A stretch of 47,654 nt of DNA, from the NCBI GenBank assembly GCA_902492755.1, contig CABUNB010000013.1, forward strand, positions 1 through 47,654, given 5' to 3'. A program made the position numbers and the translations under genes. A model generated the notes under the pieces. It made no database searches. It was not told where the DNA came from and worked only from the letters and a program-made list of their open reading frames with translations. Origin of the DNA: an uncultured Collinsella sp. (GTDB lineage: Bacteria > Actinomycetota > Coriobacteriia > Coriobacteriales > Coriobacteriaceae). Below are positions 15,128-23,815 of this stretch, piece after piece. Numbering within the stretch: the stretch's first letter is position 1; the number at the start of each line of letters is the position of its first letter.

Positions 15128-17785
15128 ATGAGTGCTGACTACCCGTCAATGACTACGGCCGAGATTCGCTCCAAGTTCCTCAACTTCTTTGAGGAGCGCG
15201 GTCTTAAGCTCTATCCTTCTTCGTCCCTCGTCCCCGACGATCCTTCGCTGCTGCTTGCCAATGCCGGCATGAACCAGTTTAAGGAGTACTACCAGGGCAA
15301 GAAGACCATGAAGGAGATCGGCGCGATCTCCTGCCAGAAGTGCGTCCGCACCAATGACATCGATTGCATCGGCGAGGACGGCCGTCACTTGTCGTTCTTC
15401 GAGATGCTCGGCGATTTCTCTTTTGGCGGCGTCTCCAAGGAGCAGGCTTGCGCCTGGGCCTTTGAGCTCATCACCAAGGAGTTCAAGCTGCCGCTCGACC
15501 GCCTGTACTTCACCGTCTTTACCGAGGACGACGAGACCCACGACGTGTGGCGTTCTCTGGGCGTTGCCGAGGACCACATCTCCCGCTTGGGCGAGGACGA
15601 CAACTTCTGGGCCGCTGGCCCCACCGGCCCCTGCGGTCCGTGCTCCGAGATCTACTTTGACATGGGCGAGGAGGTCGGCTGCGGCAGCCCCGACTGCAAG
15701 CCTGGCTGCGACTGCGACCGCTTCCTGGAGTTCTGGAACCTCGTGTTTACCCAGTACGACCGTCAGGAGGACGGCTCCATGCCGGAGCTGCCGCACCGCA
15801 ACCTCGATACGGGCATGGGCCTGGAGCGCATGGCCGCCATCATGCAGCACAAGACCGCCAATTACGACGGCGATTTGATGCAGCATCTCATCAAGCTGGG
15901 CGAGGAGATCAGCGGCAAGACCTATGACGCCGACGATTACTCCGGTGCCAGCCGCTCCCTGCGCATCATCGCCGACCACTCCCGTGCTGTCGACTTTATG
16001 ATCTCGGACGGCATCCTTCCCGGTAACGAGGGTCGTGAGTACGTCCTTCGCCGCCTGCTCCGCCGCGCCGTGTTCCACGGTCGCCTGTTGGGCATCGAGG
16101 GTGCCTTCCTGACCAAGTTTATCGACGAGGTCAACGCTCAGATGGGCGAGGCCTATCCCGAATTGCTCAAGAACGTCGCGCTCGTCAAGGGTATCGTTGC
16201 CTCCGAGGAGGAGCGCTTCTCCACGACGCTCGACAACGGCCGCGTTTACCTGGACGAGGCTCTGGCAGCGCTTGCCGAGGGCGCTGTGCTTCCGGGCGAT
16301 GTCGCCTTTAAGCTGCACGATACCTTTGGTTTCCCCATCGACCTGACCGTCGAGATCGCCGGCACCGCCGGTCACGACGTCGACATGGACGGCTTTACTG
16401 CCTGCATGGAGGACCAGAAGGCCCGCGCCCGCGCTAACGCCAAGGGCGATGCCTGGGGCAGCTTCAACGATGTGTGGGTCGAGCTTTCCGACAAGGTCGC
16501 TGCGACCGAGTTCGACGGCTATGACAACGATGTGATCGAGGGCGCCAAGGTTGTCGCCATCGTGCGCAACGGCGAGTCCGTCGATTCCGCTGCCGCCGGC
16601 GAGGACGTCGAGGTCGTGCTCGACCGCACCCCGTTCTATGCCGAGATGGGCGGCCAGCAGGGCGACGCCGGCAAGCTTTCCGCTGAGGGCGTTGTTCTGA
16701 CCGTTGCTGACACCAAGAACCACAACGGCCTGTATGCCCACGTCGCGCACGTTGCCGATGGCACGCTGACTGTCGGTGCCGCTGTTACCGCCGCGCTCGA
16801 CGCCGAGCGCCGTGGCTTCCTGCGCCGCAACCACACCGCCACGCACCTGCTCGACGCTGCCCTTAAGCAGGTCCTGGGCGAGCACGTCTCCCAGGCCGGC
16901 TCGCTGGTGACGCCCGAGCACCTTCGCTTTGACTTCACGCACTTCGAGGCCCTTTCCTCCGAGCAGCTCAAGGCTGTAGAGGACCTGGTCAACCAGCAGA
17001 TCTTCGCCTCCAAGCCGGTCGTGACCCGTGTTATGGGCATCGACGAGGCTAAGGCTGCCGGCGCTGTCGCTCTGTTTGGAGAGAAGTACGGCGATGTCGT
17101 CCGCGTCGTCTCCGTGGGCGCCGAGGACCAGCCGTTCTCCCGCGAGCTCTGTGGTGGCACCCATGCCGCCAATACCGCCGAGATTGGCCTGTTCAAGATC
17201 ATTTCCGAGTCCTCCACGGGCTCCAATGTCCGCCGTATCGAAGCCGTGACCTCCAAGGGTGCTCTCGACTATATGGCCGACCGCCTGGCACTCGTTGACG
17301 CCGCCGCCGCTGCGCTCAAGTGCCGCGTCGACGAGGTTCCCGCCCGTGTGGAGAACCTGCAGGTCGAGCTGCGCGAGACGTCCAATAAACTCAAGAAGGC
17401 GCTCACCGGTGGCTCTTCCGATGCGATCTCCAGCGCCATCGAGGGTGCTGTCGAGCTCGGTGGCTACAAGCTCGTCGTTGCTGAGCTCCAGGGCCTTGAA
17501 GCTGCCGACCTGCGCAACGTATGGGATACCGTGCACCAGAAGGTCGCCGGCCCTGTCGCTTGTGTCGTCGCAAGCGTGACTGAGAAGGGCACTCCGGCCC
17601 TGCTCGCTGCCGGCTCCGATGACGCCGTGAAGGCCGGGTTCCACGCCGGTAACGTGATCAAGCAGATCGCGGGTCTGGTCGACGGTCGCGGTGGTGGCCG
17701 TCCCAACATGGCCCAGGCCGGTGGCAAGAATGCCGCCGGCATCGCCGATGCCCTCGCGGCCGCCAAGACCGCGCTCGGCGCCTAA
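15128..17785 (+). CDS. alaS: Alanine-tRNA ligase
   Basis: This 885-aa class II synthetase charges tRNA-Ala. The N-terminal catalytic domain shows FLNFFEERG, PSSSLVP, CQKCVRTNDID and SFFEMLGDFSFG. The editing domain has the zinc-binding NHTATHLL near residue 569 and CGGTHA near 675. The C-terminal DHHA1 domain ends with GGRGGGRPNMAQAGG. The length is normal for bacteria. The start is the ATG at 15128, with GAGGAG upstream; in-frame sequence before it runs through the terminator hairpin and is not coding. It heads a long run of forward genes, with ruvX 17 bases downstream. Confidence 0.97.
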   Translation: MSADYPSMTTAEIRSKFLNFFEERGLKLYPSSSLVPDDPSLLLANAGMNQFKEYYQGKKTMKEIGAISCQKCVRTNDIDCIGEDGRHLSFFEMLGDFSFGGVSKEQACAWAFELITKEFKLPLDRLYFTVFTEDDETHDVWRSLGVAEDHISRLGEDDNFWAAGPTGPCGPCSEIYFDMGEEVGCGSPDCKPGCDCDRFLEFWNLVFTQYDRQEDGSMPELPHRNLDTGMGLERMAAIMQHKTANYDGDLMQHLIKLGEEISGKTYDADDYSGASRSLRIIADHSRAVDFMISDGILPGNEGREYVLRRLLRRAVFHGRLLGIEGAFLTKFIDEVNAQMGEAYPELLKNVALVKGIVASEEERFSTTLDNGRVYLDEALAALAEGAVLPGDVAFKLHDTFGFPIDLTVEIAGTAGHDVDMDGFTACMEDQKARARANAKGDAWGSFNDVWVELSDKVAATEFDGYDNDVIEGAKVVAIVRNGESVDSAAAGEDVEVVLDRTPFYAEMGGQQGDAGKLSAEGVVLTVADTKNHNGLYAHVAHVADGTLTVGAAVTAALDAERRGFLRRNHTATHLLDAALKQVLGEHVSQAGSLVTPEHLRFDFTHFEALSSEQLKAVEDLVNQQIFASKPVVTRVMGIDEAKAAGAVALFGEKYGDVVRVVSVGAEDQPFSRELCGGTHAANTAEIGLFKIISESSTGSNVRRIEAVTSKGALDYMADRLALVDAAAAALKCRVDEVPARVENLQVELRETSNKLKKALTGGSSDAISSAIEGAVELGGYKLVVAELQGLEAADLRNVWDTVHQKVAGPVACVVASVTEKGTPALLAAGSDDAVKAGFHAGNVIKQIAGLVDGRGGGRPNMAQAGGKNAAGIADALAAAKTALGA

Positions 17786-17802
17786 GAATCTAGGTAGTCG
17801 CT

Positions 17803-18231
17803 GTGGTCGCGCTTGCGCTGGACATAGGGGAGACCAGGATCGGCATCGCCGTCTCGAGCCGTGATGGCATGATGGCGATGCCCGTCAAGGTGCTCCCGGC
17901 CGCCGAGGTCACCGGTATGGCCAAGACGTTCCGCTACCTGGTCGAGGACTATGAGCCCGACATCCTGGTTAGCGGACGTCCCTTGACCATGGCCGGTGAG
18001 CCCGGCCCCCAGGCCGAGCGCGTTGCCGCCGTGGCGCAAAAGATTGCCGACAAGCTCGATCTTCCACTGGAGTTTGAGGACGAACGTCTGTCTTCGCAAG
18101 AGGCCAAGCGTATCCTGCGCGAGCAGGGCCTCAACGAAAAGCAGATGAGGGGCAAGATCGACATGATTGCCGCCAGCCTGTTTTTGCAGACGTGGCTCGA
18201 TCGTAAAAACGAGGAGGTTTCGCATGCCTAG
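17803..18231 (+). CDS. ruvX: Putative Holliday junction resolvase / pre-16S rRNA nuclease (YqgF)
   Basis: This 142-aa RNase H-fold protein has the YqgF signatures LALDIGETRIGIAVS at the N terminus, FEDERLSSQEA in the middle and KIDMIAASLFLQTWLD at the C terminus, which supply the acidic active-site residues. In E. coli the family processes the 5' end of 16S rRNA; a junction-resolving role has also been proposed. The start is GTG at 17803 with AGGTAG upstream. The gene follows alaS and overlaps mltG by eight bases, an order common in Gram-positive bacteria. Confidence 0.92.
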   Translation: MVALALDIGETRIGIAVSSRDGMMAMPVKVLPAAEVTGMAKTFRYLVEDYEPDILVSGRPLTMAGEPGPQAERVAAVAQKIADKLDLPLEFEDERLSSQEAKRILREQGLNEKQMRGKIDMIAASLFLQTWLDRKNEEVSHA

Positions 18232-19657
18232 CGCTTCCGATCCGCGCCAGCAGAATCGTACACGGCAGCCGGCGTCGCGCCCTGCCCAGCCTGGCCAGCG
18301 TCCGGCACAGCCGACGCAGCGCGCAGCTCAGCCTGCCGCGCGCTCGGTGCAGTCCTTCTCTCATTCGGCCCAACCTGTTCAACGGACGGGTCAGCAGCCT
18401 TCTGCTCGTTCTGTTCAGCATTCGGCTTCTCACGCGGCTCAGCAGCCCACTGCTCGTACGGCCCAGCCTGCAGGCGGTACCCGCTTTAAGCAGCAGGCAC
18501 CTACCCAGCGAACTCAGGCGCCTCAATCGCATTCGCATCACACTCGCGGTTCGCATGGCGTTGCTCCGGCGACCCGCTCGAGCTACAACACGCATGCTCG
18601 TCGCGGTGCTCAAAAGAAGAGTGCTCCGGTTCCCATGATCATCGGCGTTGTGGTGGCGGTGCTTGCGCTTGCTGCGATCGCTTTCTTTGTCGTGCCGGCC
18701 GTCAAGGGCTTCTTCGCCGGTGGGGATACCAAGGTCACGGCTGGTCAGCAGGTTACGGTGACCATTCCCGACGGTGCTTCGGGCGATACTATCGCCTCGA
18801 TTCTCTCCGAGAACCATATCGTCGAAAATCCCAAGGATTACTATGCGGCGGTGAAAAAGCTCAACGCCGATATGTCGCTCAAGCCTGGCACCTATTCGTT
18901 TACCACGCTCATGGATGCGACCAAGGTTGTTCAGCAGCTCATGGAAGGTCCCAACGCGGGCTCCAATGCGCTGACTATCCCTGAGGGCCTAACGGTCGAT
19001 CAAGTCGCCGACCGTGTGGCCCAGGCCTACGACGGCATCTCTAAGGAAGACTTCCTCAACCAGGCCAAGGCCTCCAACTACGTGGACGACTATAGCTTCC
19101 TTAAGGGCGCCGCCAACGACTCGCTTGAGGGTTTCTTGTTCCCCAAGACTTATTCGTTGGGCGATTCGCCGACGGCCGATGACGTGATTCGTGCTATGCT
19201 CGATCAGTTTAAGACCGAGTACAAGTCGCTTGACTTTGCGAGCTGCGAAGCCAAGATCAAGGAGCGCTATGGTGTGGAGATGTCCGACTACGACATCGTC
19301 AACTTGGCCTCTATCGTTGAGCGCGAGGGCCTCAACGCCGATCAACGTGCGCACGTGGCCTCGGTCTTCTACAACCGCCTTGCCGGCAAGCTCGACGGTC
19401 TGCGCTATCTCAACAGCGATGCGACCATGATGTATGTCACCGGTGGCGAGGTTACCGCCGACGACCTGCAGAGCGATAGTCCGTATAACACCTATAAGCA
19501 CGAGGGCCTGCCGCCCACGCCCATCTGCTCTCCGTCGCTCGAGGCGCTTAAGGCCACGCTTGAGCCGACCGACTCCGATGACCTGTATTTCTACATTACG
19601 CAGGACGAGGAGTACTTCTCGCAAACCTACGAAGAGCATCAACAGTCTTGGAATTAG
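18224..19657 (+). CDS. mltG: Endolytic murein transglycosylase MltG
   Basis: This 477-aa protein is expected to cut nascent peptidoglycan strands at the outer face of the membrane. The first 135 residues or so are a disordered cytoplasmic tail very rich in Q, P, A, R and S (AQPGQRPAQPTQRAAQP and related units). One membrane helix follows (about 138-158), then a LysM-like part and the YceG domain. Its motif LASIVEREG places the catalytic glutamate at E366, and NRL and SPYNTY are also present. The tail is much longer than in E. coli MltG. The start ATG at 18224 has GAGGAGG and lies inside the ruvX end. Confidence 0.92.
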   Translation: MPSASDPRQQNRTRQPASRPAQPGQRPAQPTQRAAQPAARSVQSFSHSAQPVQRTGQQPSARSVQHSASHAAQQPTARTAQPAGGTRFKQQAPTQRTQAPQSHSHHTRGSHGVAPATRSSYNTHARRGAQKKSAPVPMIIGVVVAVLALAAIAFFVVPAVKGFFAGGDTKVTAGQQVTVTIPDGASGDTIASILSENHIVENPKDYYAAVKKLNADMSLKPGTYSFTTLMDATKVVQQLMEGPNAGSNALTIPEGLTVDQVADRVAQAYDGISKEDFLNQAKASNYVDDYSFLKGAANDSLEGFLFPKTYSLGDSPTADDVIRAMLDQFKTEYKSLDFASCEAKIKERYGVEMSDYDIVNLASIVEREGLNADQRAHVASVFYNRLAGKLDGLRYLNSDATMMYVTGGEVTADDLQSDSPYNTYKHEGLPPTPICSPSLEALKATLEPTDSDDLYFYITQDEEYFSQTYEEHQQSWN

Positions 19658-19658
19658 C

Positions 19659-20156
19659 ATGAGGATTTTTAGCCCCAAACGATACGTTGCCTCGGTCGAT
19701 CGCATCGACCTTGATACCCTGTGGGCCGACGGCAAACGCGCCATTCTGCTCGATCGCGATAACACCCTGGTGCCGCGCGACACCGAGCAGGTTCCCGCCG
19801 CGGTTTCCGCTTGGCTCGATGCCGCCCGCGCCAAAGGCTTTAAGCTGTGCATGGTGTCCAACAACTGGCATCGCGACCAGGTCATGAGCTCTGCACGCGA
19901 GCTGGGACTCGAGGCCATCAGCCACGCCATGAAGCCGGCGCCGTTTGCCCTCAAGGCGGGTCTTAAGCGCCTGGGCGCCACAGCCGACGAGGCGGTGCTG
20001 ATCGGTGATCAGCTCTACACTGATGTGTGGAGCGGCAATTTTGCCGGCGTCGATACTATCCTGGTTAAGCCGCAGGCAACCCAGGACCTGTGGTACACGC
20101 AGATCTTCCGTATCTTTGAGCGCCGGGCCCTGCGCGACCTTCCCTGCGAGGAATAG
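19659..20156 (+). CDS. YqeG-type HAD phosphatase
   Basis: This 165-aa HAD-superfamily IIIA protein has LLDRDNTL with nucleophile D32 and acid/base D34, VSNN in motif II, the lysine in AMKPAP, and GDQLYTDVWSGN in motif III (116-127). YqeG-type proteins are conserved across Gram-positive bacteria and often lie beside shikimate genes or the yqeH GTPase. Their physiological substrate is not settled. The ATG at 19659 is one base after the mltG stop codon. The aroK start is nine bases downstream, so it belongs to the same transcript. Confidence 0.85.
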   Translation: MRIFSPKRYVASVDRIDLDTLWADGKRAILLDRDNTLVPRDTEQVPAAVSAWLDAARAKGFKLCMVSNNWHRDQVMSSARELGLEAISHAMKPAPFALKAGLKRLGATADEAVLIGDQLYTDVWSGNFAGVDTILVKPQATQDLWYTQIFRIFERRALRDLPCEE

Positions 20157-20164
20157 GTTTCGCC

Positions 20165-20698
20165 ATGTCTCAGCACATCAAACACGGCTGCGACCATATC
20201 TTCTTTATCGGCTTTTTGGGCGCGGGCAAATCGACACTCGCGCGCAACGTCGGCACTATGTTCAAGCGGCGTTTTATCGATACCGACCGCCTGGTCGTGC
20301 GCCGTTGCGGCAAGTCGGTAACCGAGATTTTTGAGACCGAGGGCGAGGATCGTTTTCGCGAGCTCGAGACCTCGGCGCTCCGTTCGCTCCAAAGCGAGCG
20401 CAGCCTGTTGGTTTCGTGCGGGGGCGGTATCGTCGAGACGCCGGTGAATATTGAGTTGATGCACGAAATGGGTACGTGTGTGTACCTCGAGGGCGACTTC
20501 GAGGATTCGATTCGCCAGATTCGTCGGTCCGACACGCGCCCCGATTTCCGCTCGCCCGAGCATGCCGCGCGCCTGTTTGAGCATCGCCGTCCGCTGTATC
20601 GACAGGCCGCCGACCTTACCCTTGATATTCGCAACAAGTCCTTCGAGGACGTTTCCTACCTTTGTGCCGAGATGCTTTTGGAGCGTGGACTGCTATGA
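20165..20698 (+). CDS. aroK: Shikimate kinase
   Basis: This 177-aa P-loop kinase phosphorylates shikimate at the 3-hydroxyl in the chorismate pathway. Walker A GFLGAGKST lies at residues 16-24. The substrate-binding DTD is at 39-41, followed by IFETEGEDRFRELE, with the arginine that contacts shikimate. The glycine-rich CGGG is at 85-88, and the lid arginines lie in RRSDTRPDFRS. All expected residues are present, so it should be active. Its stop codon overlaps the start of the AroB-like gene by four bases, the usual aroK-aroB arrangement, although that partner has lost its active site. Confidence 0.93.
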   Translation: MSQHIKHGCDHIFFIGFLGAGKSTLARNVGTMFKRRFIDTDRLVVRRCGKSVTEIFETEGEDRFRELETSALRSLQSERSLLVSCGGGIVETPVNIELMHEMGTCVYLEGDFEDSIRQIRRSDTRPDFRSPEHAARLFEHRRPLYRQAADLTLDIRNKSFEDVSYLCAEMLLERGLL

Positions 20699-21804
20699 TT
20701 CGCCGTCAACTGATCAATTTCCAAAACCGCAGCGTCGATGTCCGTGTCGGATTGGGTGCGTTCGATGAGCTTTCGCGCATGTTTGCCTCGGCCGTGGGCA
20801 AGCCTAAGCGCGCGATGGTGGTTTGGAACGACGCCACATCCGAGCGTTTTGGCGAGGTCGTCGAGCATGCGCTGGTCGACGCCGGCTTTGCCGTGTCGCT
20901 GCTCGTCTTCGAGGTTTCGCCTGCCGGCGCTACGCTGGCCGATGCCGATACCGTCTTTGGCGCCCTGTCGGCTAACGGCATTACCTGCGACGATTTGGTT
21001 GTCGCCGTTGGCGATGCCTCAACCTGCTCGGTTGTTAGCTGGTGCGCCAACCAGTGGTGCGGTCGCACCGAGTGCGCGCTGCTGCCGACGACGTTCGACG
21101 CCATGCTCACGGTCGCGACGACCATGAAGCCGCTCGTCGCCTCGTCGGCCAATGCGCTTCCCGCTATCGCGTTTCGTCCCGAACCGGGCTTGGTCGTGTG
21201 TGACCTCGACCTTGTTCGCGAGACGGACCCCGAGGACCTCAAGCTCGGCTTTGTGGTACTTGTTGGCACCATGCTTTCGAGCAGCAAGTCCCGCTGGAAT
21301 CAGTTTATTGAGACCGTCCCCGAGATTCTCGCGGGCGAGGAGGTCGCACTCGTCAATGCCGTCCAATGGTCTCAGACTGCCCGCAAGGACGTGCTGACGG
21401 CCACGAACCCGAGCGCTCGCCATGCGCTCGATTTTGGCAAGACGGGGGAGCGCACCCTGCGCGCTTGCTTGGGCGATGCCGCTTCGCAGGTCCCTGCCTA
21501 TCAGCTGTTATCCGAGGGCATGCGCTTTGAGGCGCGCCTAGCACATGATGCCTGCGATTTCGATATCGATTACGTCTTTGAGGTCGATGACTGCCTGGAG
21601 GACTTTGGTATCGAGGAACTTGCCTTCGATCTGGAGCCTGCCGCATATATCGAGGAGTTCCGCAGGCAGCAGTTCGCGCGCTCAAACCGCAGCATGCTGC
21701 CGCTGCCCGCGGCACTCGGCGCCATTCGCCTAACGAACGTTGAGGACGAGGTTCTTGAGCGCCATGCTCACGCCTACTTGGCTTCTCGCAAAGAACTTCT
21801 CTAA
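20695..21804 (+). CDS. AroB-like protein lacking dehydroquinate synthase active-site residues
   Basis: This 369-aa protein has the length, position and overall pattern of 3-dehydroquinate synthase, including ALLPTTFDAML (PTT at 131-133) and VVCDLDLV. The catalytic landmarks are replaced. The NAD-binding GGGVVGD reads VAVGDASTC (103-111) and SVGGKT reads TVATTM. The GLAEVIKYG region with a metal ligand reads GFVVLVGTM (185-193). The GHTFGHAIE motif with metal and catalytic histidines reads GKTGERTLR (248-256), and LHGEAV reads LLSEGM. The reading frame is intact and has normal codon usage, so it is a maintained protein, probably a pseudoenzyme or one with a new function. Automated annotation would likely still call it aroB. 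Confidence 0.75.
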   Translation: MIRRQLINFQNRSVDVRVGLGAFDELSRMFASAVGKPKRAMVVWNDATSERFGEVVEHALVDAGFAVSLLVFEVSPAGATLADADTVFGALSANGITCDDLVVAVGDASTCSVVSWCANQWCGRTECALLPTTFDAMLTVATTMKPLVASSANALPAIAFRPEPGLVVCDLDLVRETDPEDLKLGFVVLVGTMLSSSKSRWNQFIETVPEILAGEEVALVNAVQWSQTARKDVLTATNPSARHALDFGKTGERTLRACLGDAASQVPAYQLLSEGMRFEARLAHDACDFDIDYVFEVDDCLEDFGIEELAFDLEPAAYIEEFRRQQFARSNRSMLPLPAALGAIRLTNVEDEVLERHAHAYLASRKELL

Positions 21805-21810
21805 GTTTTA

Positions 21811-21839
21811 TTGACATCCATCGTCTTTCGTATCATGTT
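21811..21839 (+). promoter_or_regulatory. Weak candidate promoter before pepP
   Basis: A consensus TTGACA lies at 21811-21816. The hexamer 17 bases downstream (CATGTT) is poor, and TATCAT is only 14 bases away. The start point would fall inside the 5' arm of the following hairpin, so this may be chance. Confidence 0.25.
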
Positions 21840-21841
21840 GA

Positions 21842-21912
21842 GGGGCGGGTTTCCAATCGGTTGCGGATCGCATGCGATTCCGTCGTTCGGTTGAGACCCG
21901 TCCCGTCTTTTT
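21842..21912 (+). terminator. Long hairpin with U-tract between aroB-like gene and pepP
   Basis: A 12-bp outer stem (21842-21853 with 21893-21904, two G-U pairs) encloses an inner stem GGATCGC/GCGATTCC and is followed by GTCTTTTT. It looks like the terminator of the alaS-to-aroB transcript. It could also act as an attenuator in a pepP leader if transcription starts upstream of it. Confidence 0.65.
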
Positions 21913-21936
21913 AGAGACAACAAGAAAGGAATCTGC

Positions 21937-23067
21937 ATGTCTGAGTTTGCTGCCGGTCCCGCCGGTCGTATCGAGCGTGTCCGTGCCCTTATGGCCGAGC
22001 GTGGCTACGACGCCATCGTGGTACGCGACGAGGCCAACCTTCGTTGGCTTACGGGCGTGAAAGGCGTCTTCGACTACACCTTCGAGTTTCCGCACGCTGC
22101 GTTTATTACGGCCGACCAGTGCCTGTTCCACACCGACTCGCGCTACCTCAACAGCTTTGAGGAGAACACGCCCGCCGGCAGCCCTTGGGTCTACGACATG
22201 GACGAGGGCACCATCCCCGGTTGGGTCGCCGGCAAAATCGCGGCCAACAAGTGCCGCGTCTGCGCTGTCGAGGACGACATGCAGATCAACTTCTATCAGG
22301 GTATTCAGCGTGGTCTGGAGGATCGTTCCGTCGCCTGCATGCTGCCGCTGATGCATGCCGACATTCGCAAGATGCGCGCCATTAAGGACGCTGAGGAGAT
22401 CGAGCTCATGCGCCATGCGCAGTCGATCACCGACGCCGCCTTCCAGCACATGCTCGGCTTTATTAAGCCTGGTATGACCGAGAAGCAGGTTCGCAACGAG
22501 CTCGAGAACTTTATGTTCGCCAACGGCGCCGATAGCCTTGCCTTCGGCTCCATCGTGGCGAGCGGTCCCAACACCGCCAACCCGCATGCCGTGCCGAGCG
22601 ACCGCGTGATCGAGAAGGGCGATTTCGTTCTTATGGATTACGGCGCGGGCTACTGTGATTACCGCTCCGACATGACACGCACCGTCGTGATGGGCGAGCC
22701 CACGCAGGAGCAAGTCGACCTGTACGCACTCGTGCGCCGCACGCACGAGGAATGCGTCGCCGCCATCCATCCGGGCGTCGAGGGCAACGACATCTTTAAG
22801 CTCTCCAAGAAGATCATCGGCGATGCCGGCTATGGCGATTACTATAACCATGGCTTGGGCCACGGCGTCGGTATCGACATCCACGAGCTGCCCAACTTCA
22901 ACCGCAGCAAGAACACCATCGAGGTCGGCTCGGTTATCACCATGGAGCCCGGCGTCTACCTGCCCGGCGTGGGCGGCGTGCGCCTGGAGGACTACGGCGT
23001 GGTCACCGAGAACGGCTACGAGCCCTTCACTAAGACCCCGCATGACCTGCACGTTATCGATTGCTAG
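21937..23067 (+). CDS. pepP: Xaa-Pro aminopeptidase (M24 family)
   Basis: This 376-aa cytoplasmic metallopeptidase releases N-terminal residues that precede proline. A creatinase-like N-terminal domain occupies about residues 1-145. The pita-bread catalytic domain follows with all five metal ligands visible: D234 (MDYGAGYC), D245 (RSDMTRT), H309 (NHGLGHGVG), E337 (TMEPGVY) and E351 (VRLEDYG). A catalytic H217 lies in NPHAVP. Size is typical of the short PepQ/YqhT type usually found just before efp. The start ATG at 21937 follows AAGGA. Its neighbour efp makes the factor for polyproline translation, a common pairing. Confidence 0.93.
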   Translation: MSEFAAGPAGRIERVRALMAERGYDAIVVRDEANLRWLTGVKGVFDYTFEFPHAAFITADQCLFHTDSRYLNSFEENTPAGSPWVYDMDEGTIPGWVAGKIAANKCRVCAVEDDMQINFYQGIQRGLEDRSVACMLPLMHADIRKMRAIKDAEEIELMRHAQSITDAAFQHMLGFIKPGMTEKQVRNELENFMFANGADSLAFGSIVASGPNTANPHAVPSDRVIEKGDFVLMDYGAGYCDYRSDMTRTVVMGEPTQEQVDLYALVRRTHEECVAAIHPGVEGNDIFKLSKKIIGDAGYGDYYNHGLGHGVGIDIHELPNFNRSKNTIEVGSVITMEPGVYLPGVGGVRLEDYGVVTENGYEPFTKTPHDLHVIDC

Positions 23068-23090
23068 TCTACTTCGGTAGATAGTTTGGG

Positions 23091-23135
23091 GCGGGGCGTT
23101 CGGATCGATTCGGACGTCCCGCGTTCTCTTTTTAT
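23091..23135 (+). terminator. Terminator between pepP and efp
   Basis: GGGGCGTTCGGA pairs with TTCGGACGTCCC (with G-U pairs) around a short loop, and GCGTTCTCTTTTT follows. Confidence 0.6.
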
Positions 23136-23142
23136 GCGCTCG

Positions 23143-23170
23143 CTGCAGGCGCCGTCTGCAAGTGTATAAT
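23143..23170 (+). promoter_or_regulatory. Promoter of the efp-asp23-nusB run
   Basis: A perfect TATAAT lies at 23165-23170, about 58 bases before the efp ATG. The -35 region (GCTGCA/CTGCAG around 23142-23148) is weak. Confidence 0.5.
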
Positions 23171-23227
23171 TTCCATCGTATGTAATTTGGACGCTTGTGC
23201 GTTCTGCCCGTAACAAGAAAGGTCGCT

Positions 23228-23791
23228 ATGCCTACCATTTCTACCGCCGACTTCAAGAACGGCCTCGGTCTCCGCATCAAGGACAAGGTCTACACCATTG
23301 TCGAGTTCCAGCATGTCAAGCCGGGCAAGGGCGGCGCGTTTGTGCGCTACAAGACCCGCGACATCAAGAGCGGCCGCGTCGTCGAGAACACCTGCAACGC
23401 CGGCACCAAGTTCGAGAGCGTCATGCTCACCACCCGTGAGTTCCAGTACCTCTACAACGATGGCACCGACTACATCTTCATGGACAACGAGTCCTATGAG
23501 CAGGTTCCCGTTCCCGAGGACATGGTGGGCGAGAACTCCAAGTGGCTGCGCGAGAACGACGTCTGCCAGCTGCTCTTCGCCGACGATGAGCTCATGGGCG
23601 TGACCCCGCCGATGTTCATCGAGACCACTATCGTCCAGACCGACCCGGGCTTTAAGGGCGACACCGTCCAGGGTTCCACCAAGCCGGCCACGATCGACAC
23701 CGGCGCTGTTATCCAGGTCCCCATGTACCTCAATGAGGGCGAGGTCATCAAGGTTGACACCCGCGACGGCAAGTTCGTCTCCCGCGTCTAG
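23228..23791 (+). CDS. efp: Elongation factor P
   Basis: This 187-aa tRNA-mimic factor enters the ribosomal E site and relieves stalling at consecutive prolines. The N-terminal KOW-like domain has the loop HVKPGKGGAFVR with K34 at the tip, so the modifiable position is a lysine, as in E. coli and B. subtilis, not arginine. Two OB domains follow, ending in VDTRDGKFVSRV. The start ATG at 23228 follows GAAAGG. No EF-P modification enzyme is visible in the window. Confidence 0.96.
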   Translation: MPTISTADFKNGLGLRIKDKVYTIVEFQHVKPGKGGAFVRYKTRDIKSGRVVENTCNAGTKFESVMLTTREFQYLYNDGTDYIFMDNESYEQVPVPEDMVGENSKWLRENDVCQLLFADDELMGVTPPMFIETTIVQTDPGFKGDTVQGSTKPATIDTGAVIQVPMYLNEGEVIKVDTRDGKFVSRV

Positions 23792-23815
23792 CAACCAACT
23801 CTTCTAGGAGGATTC

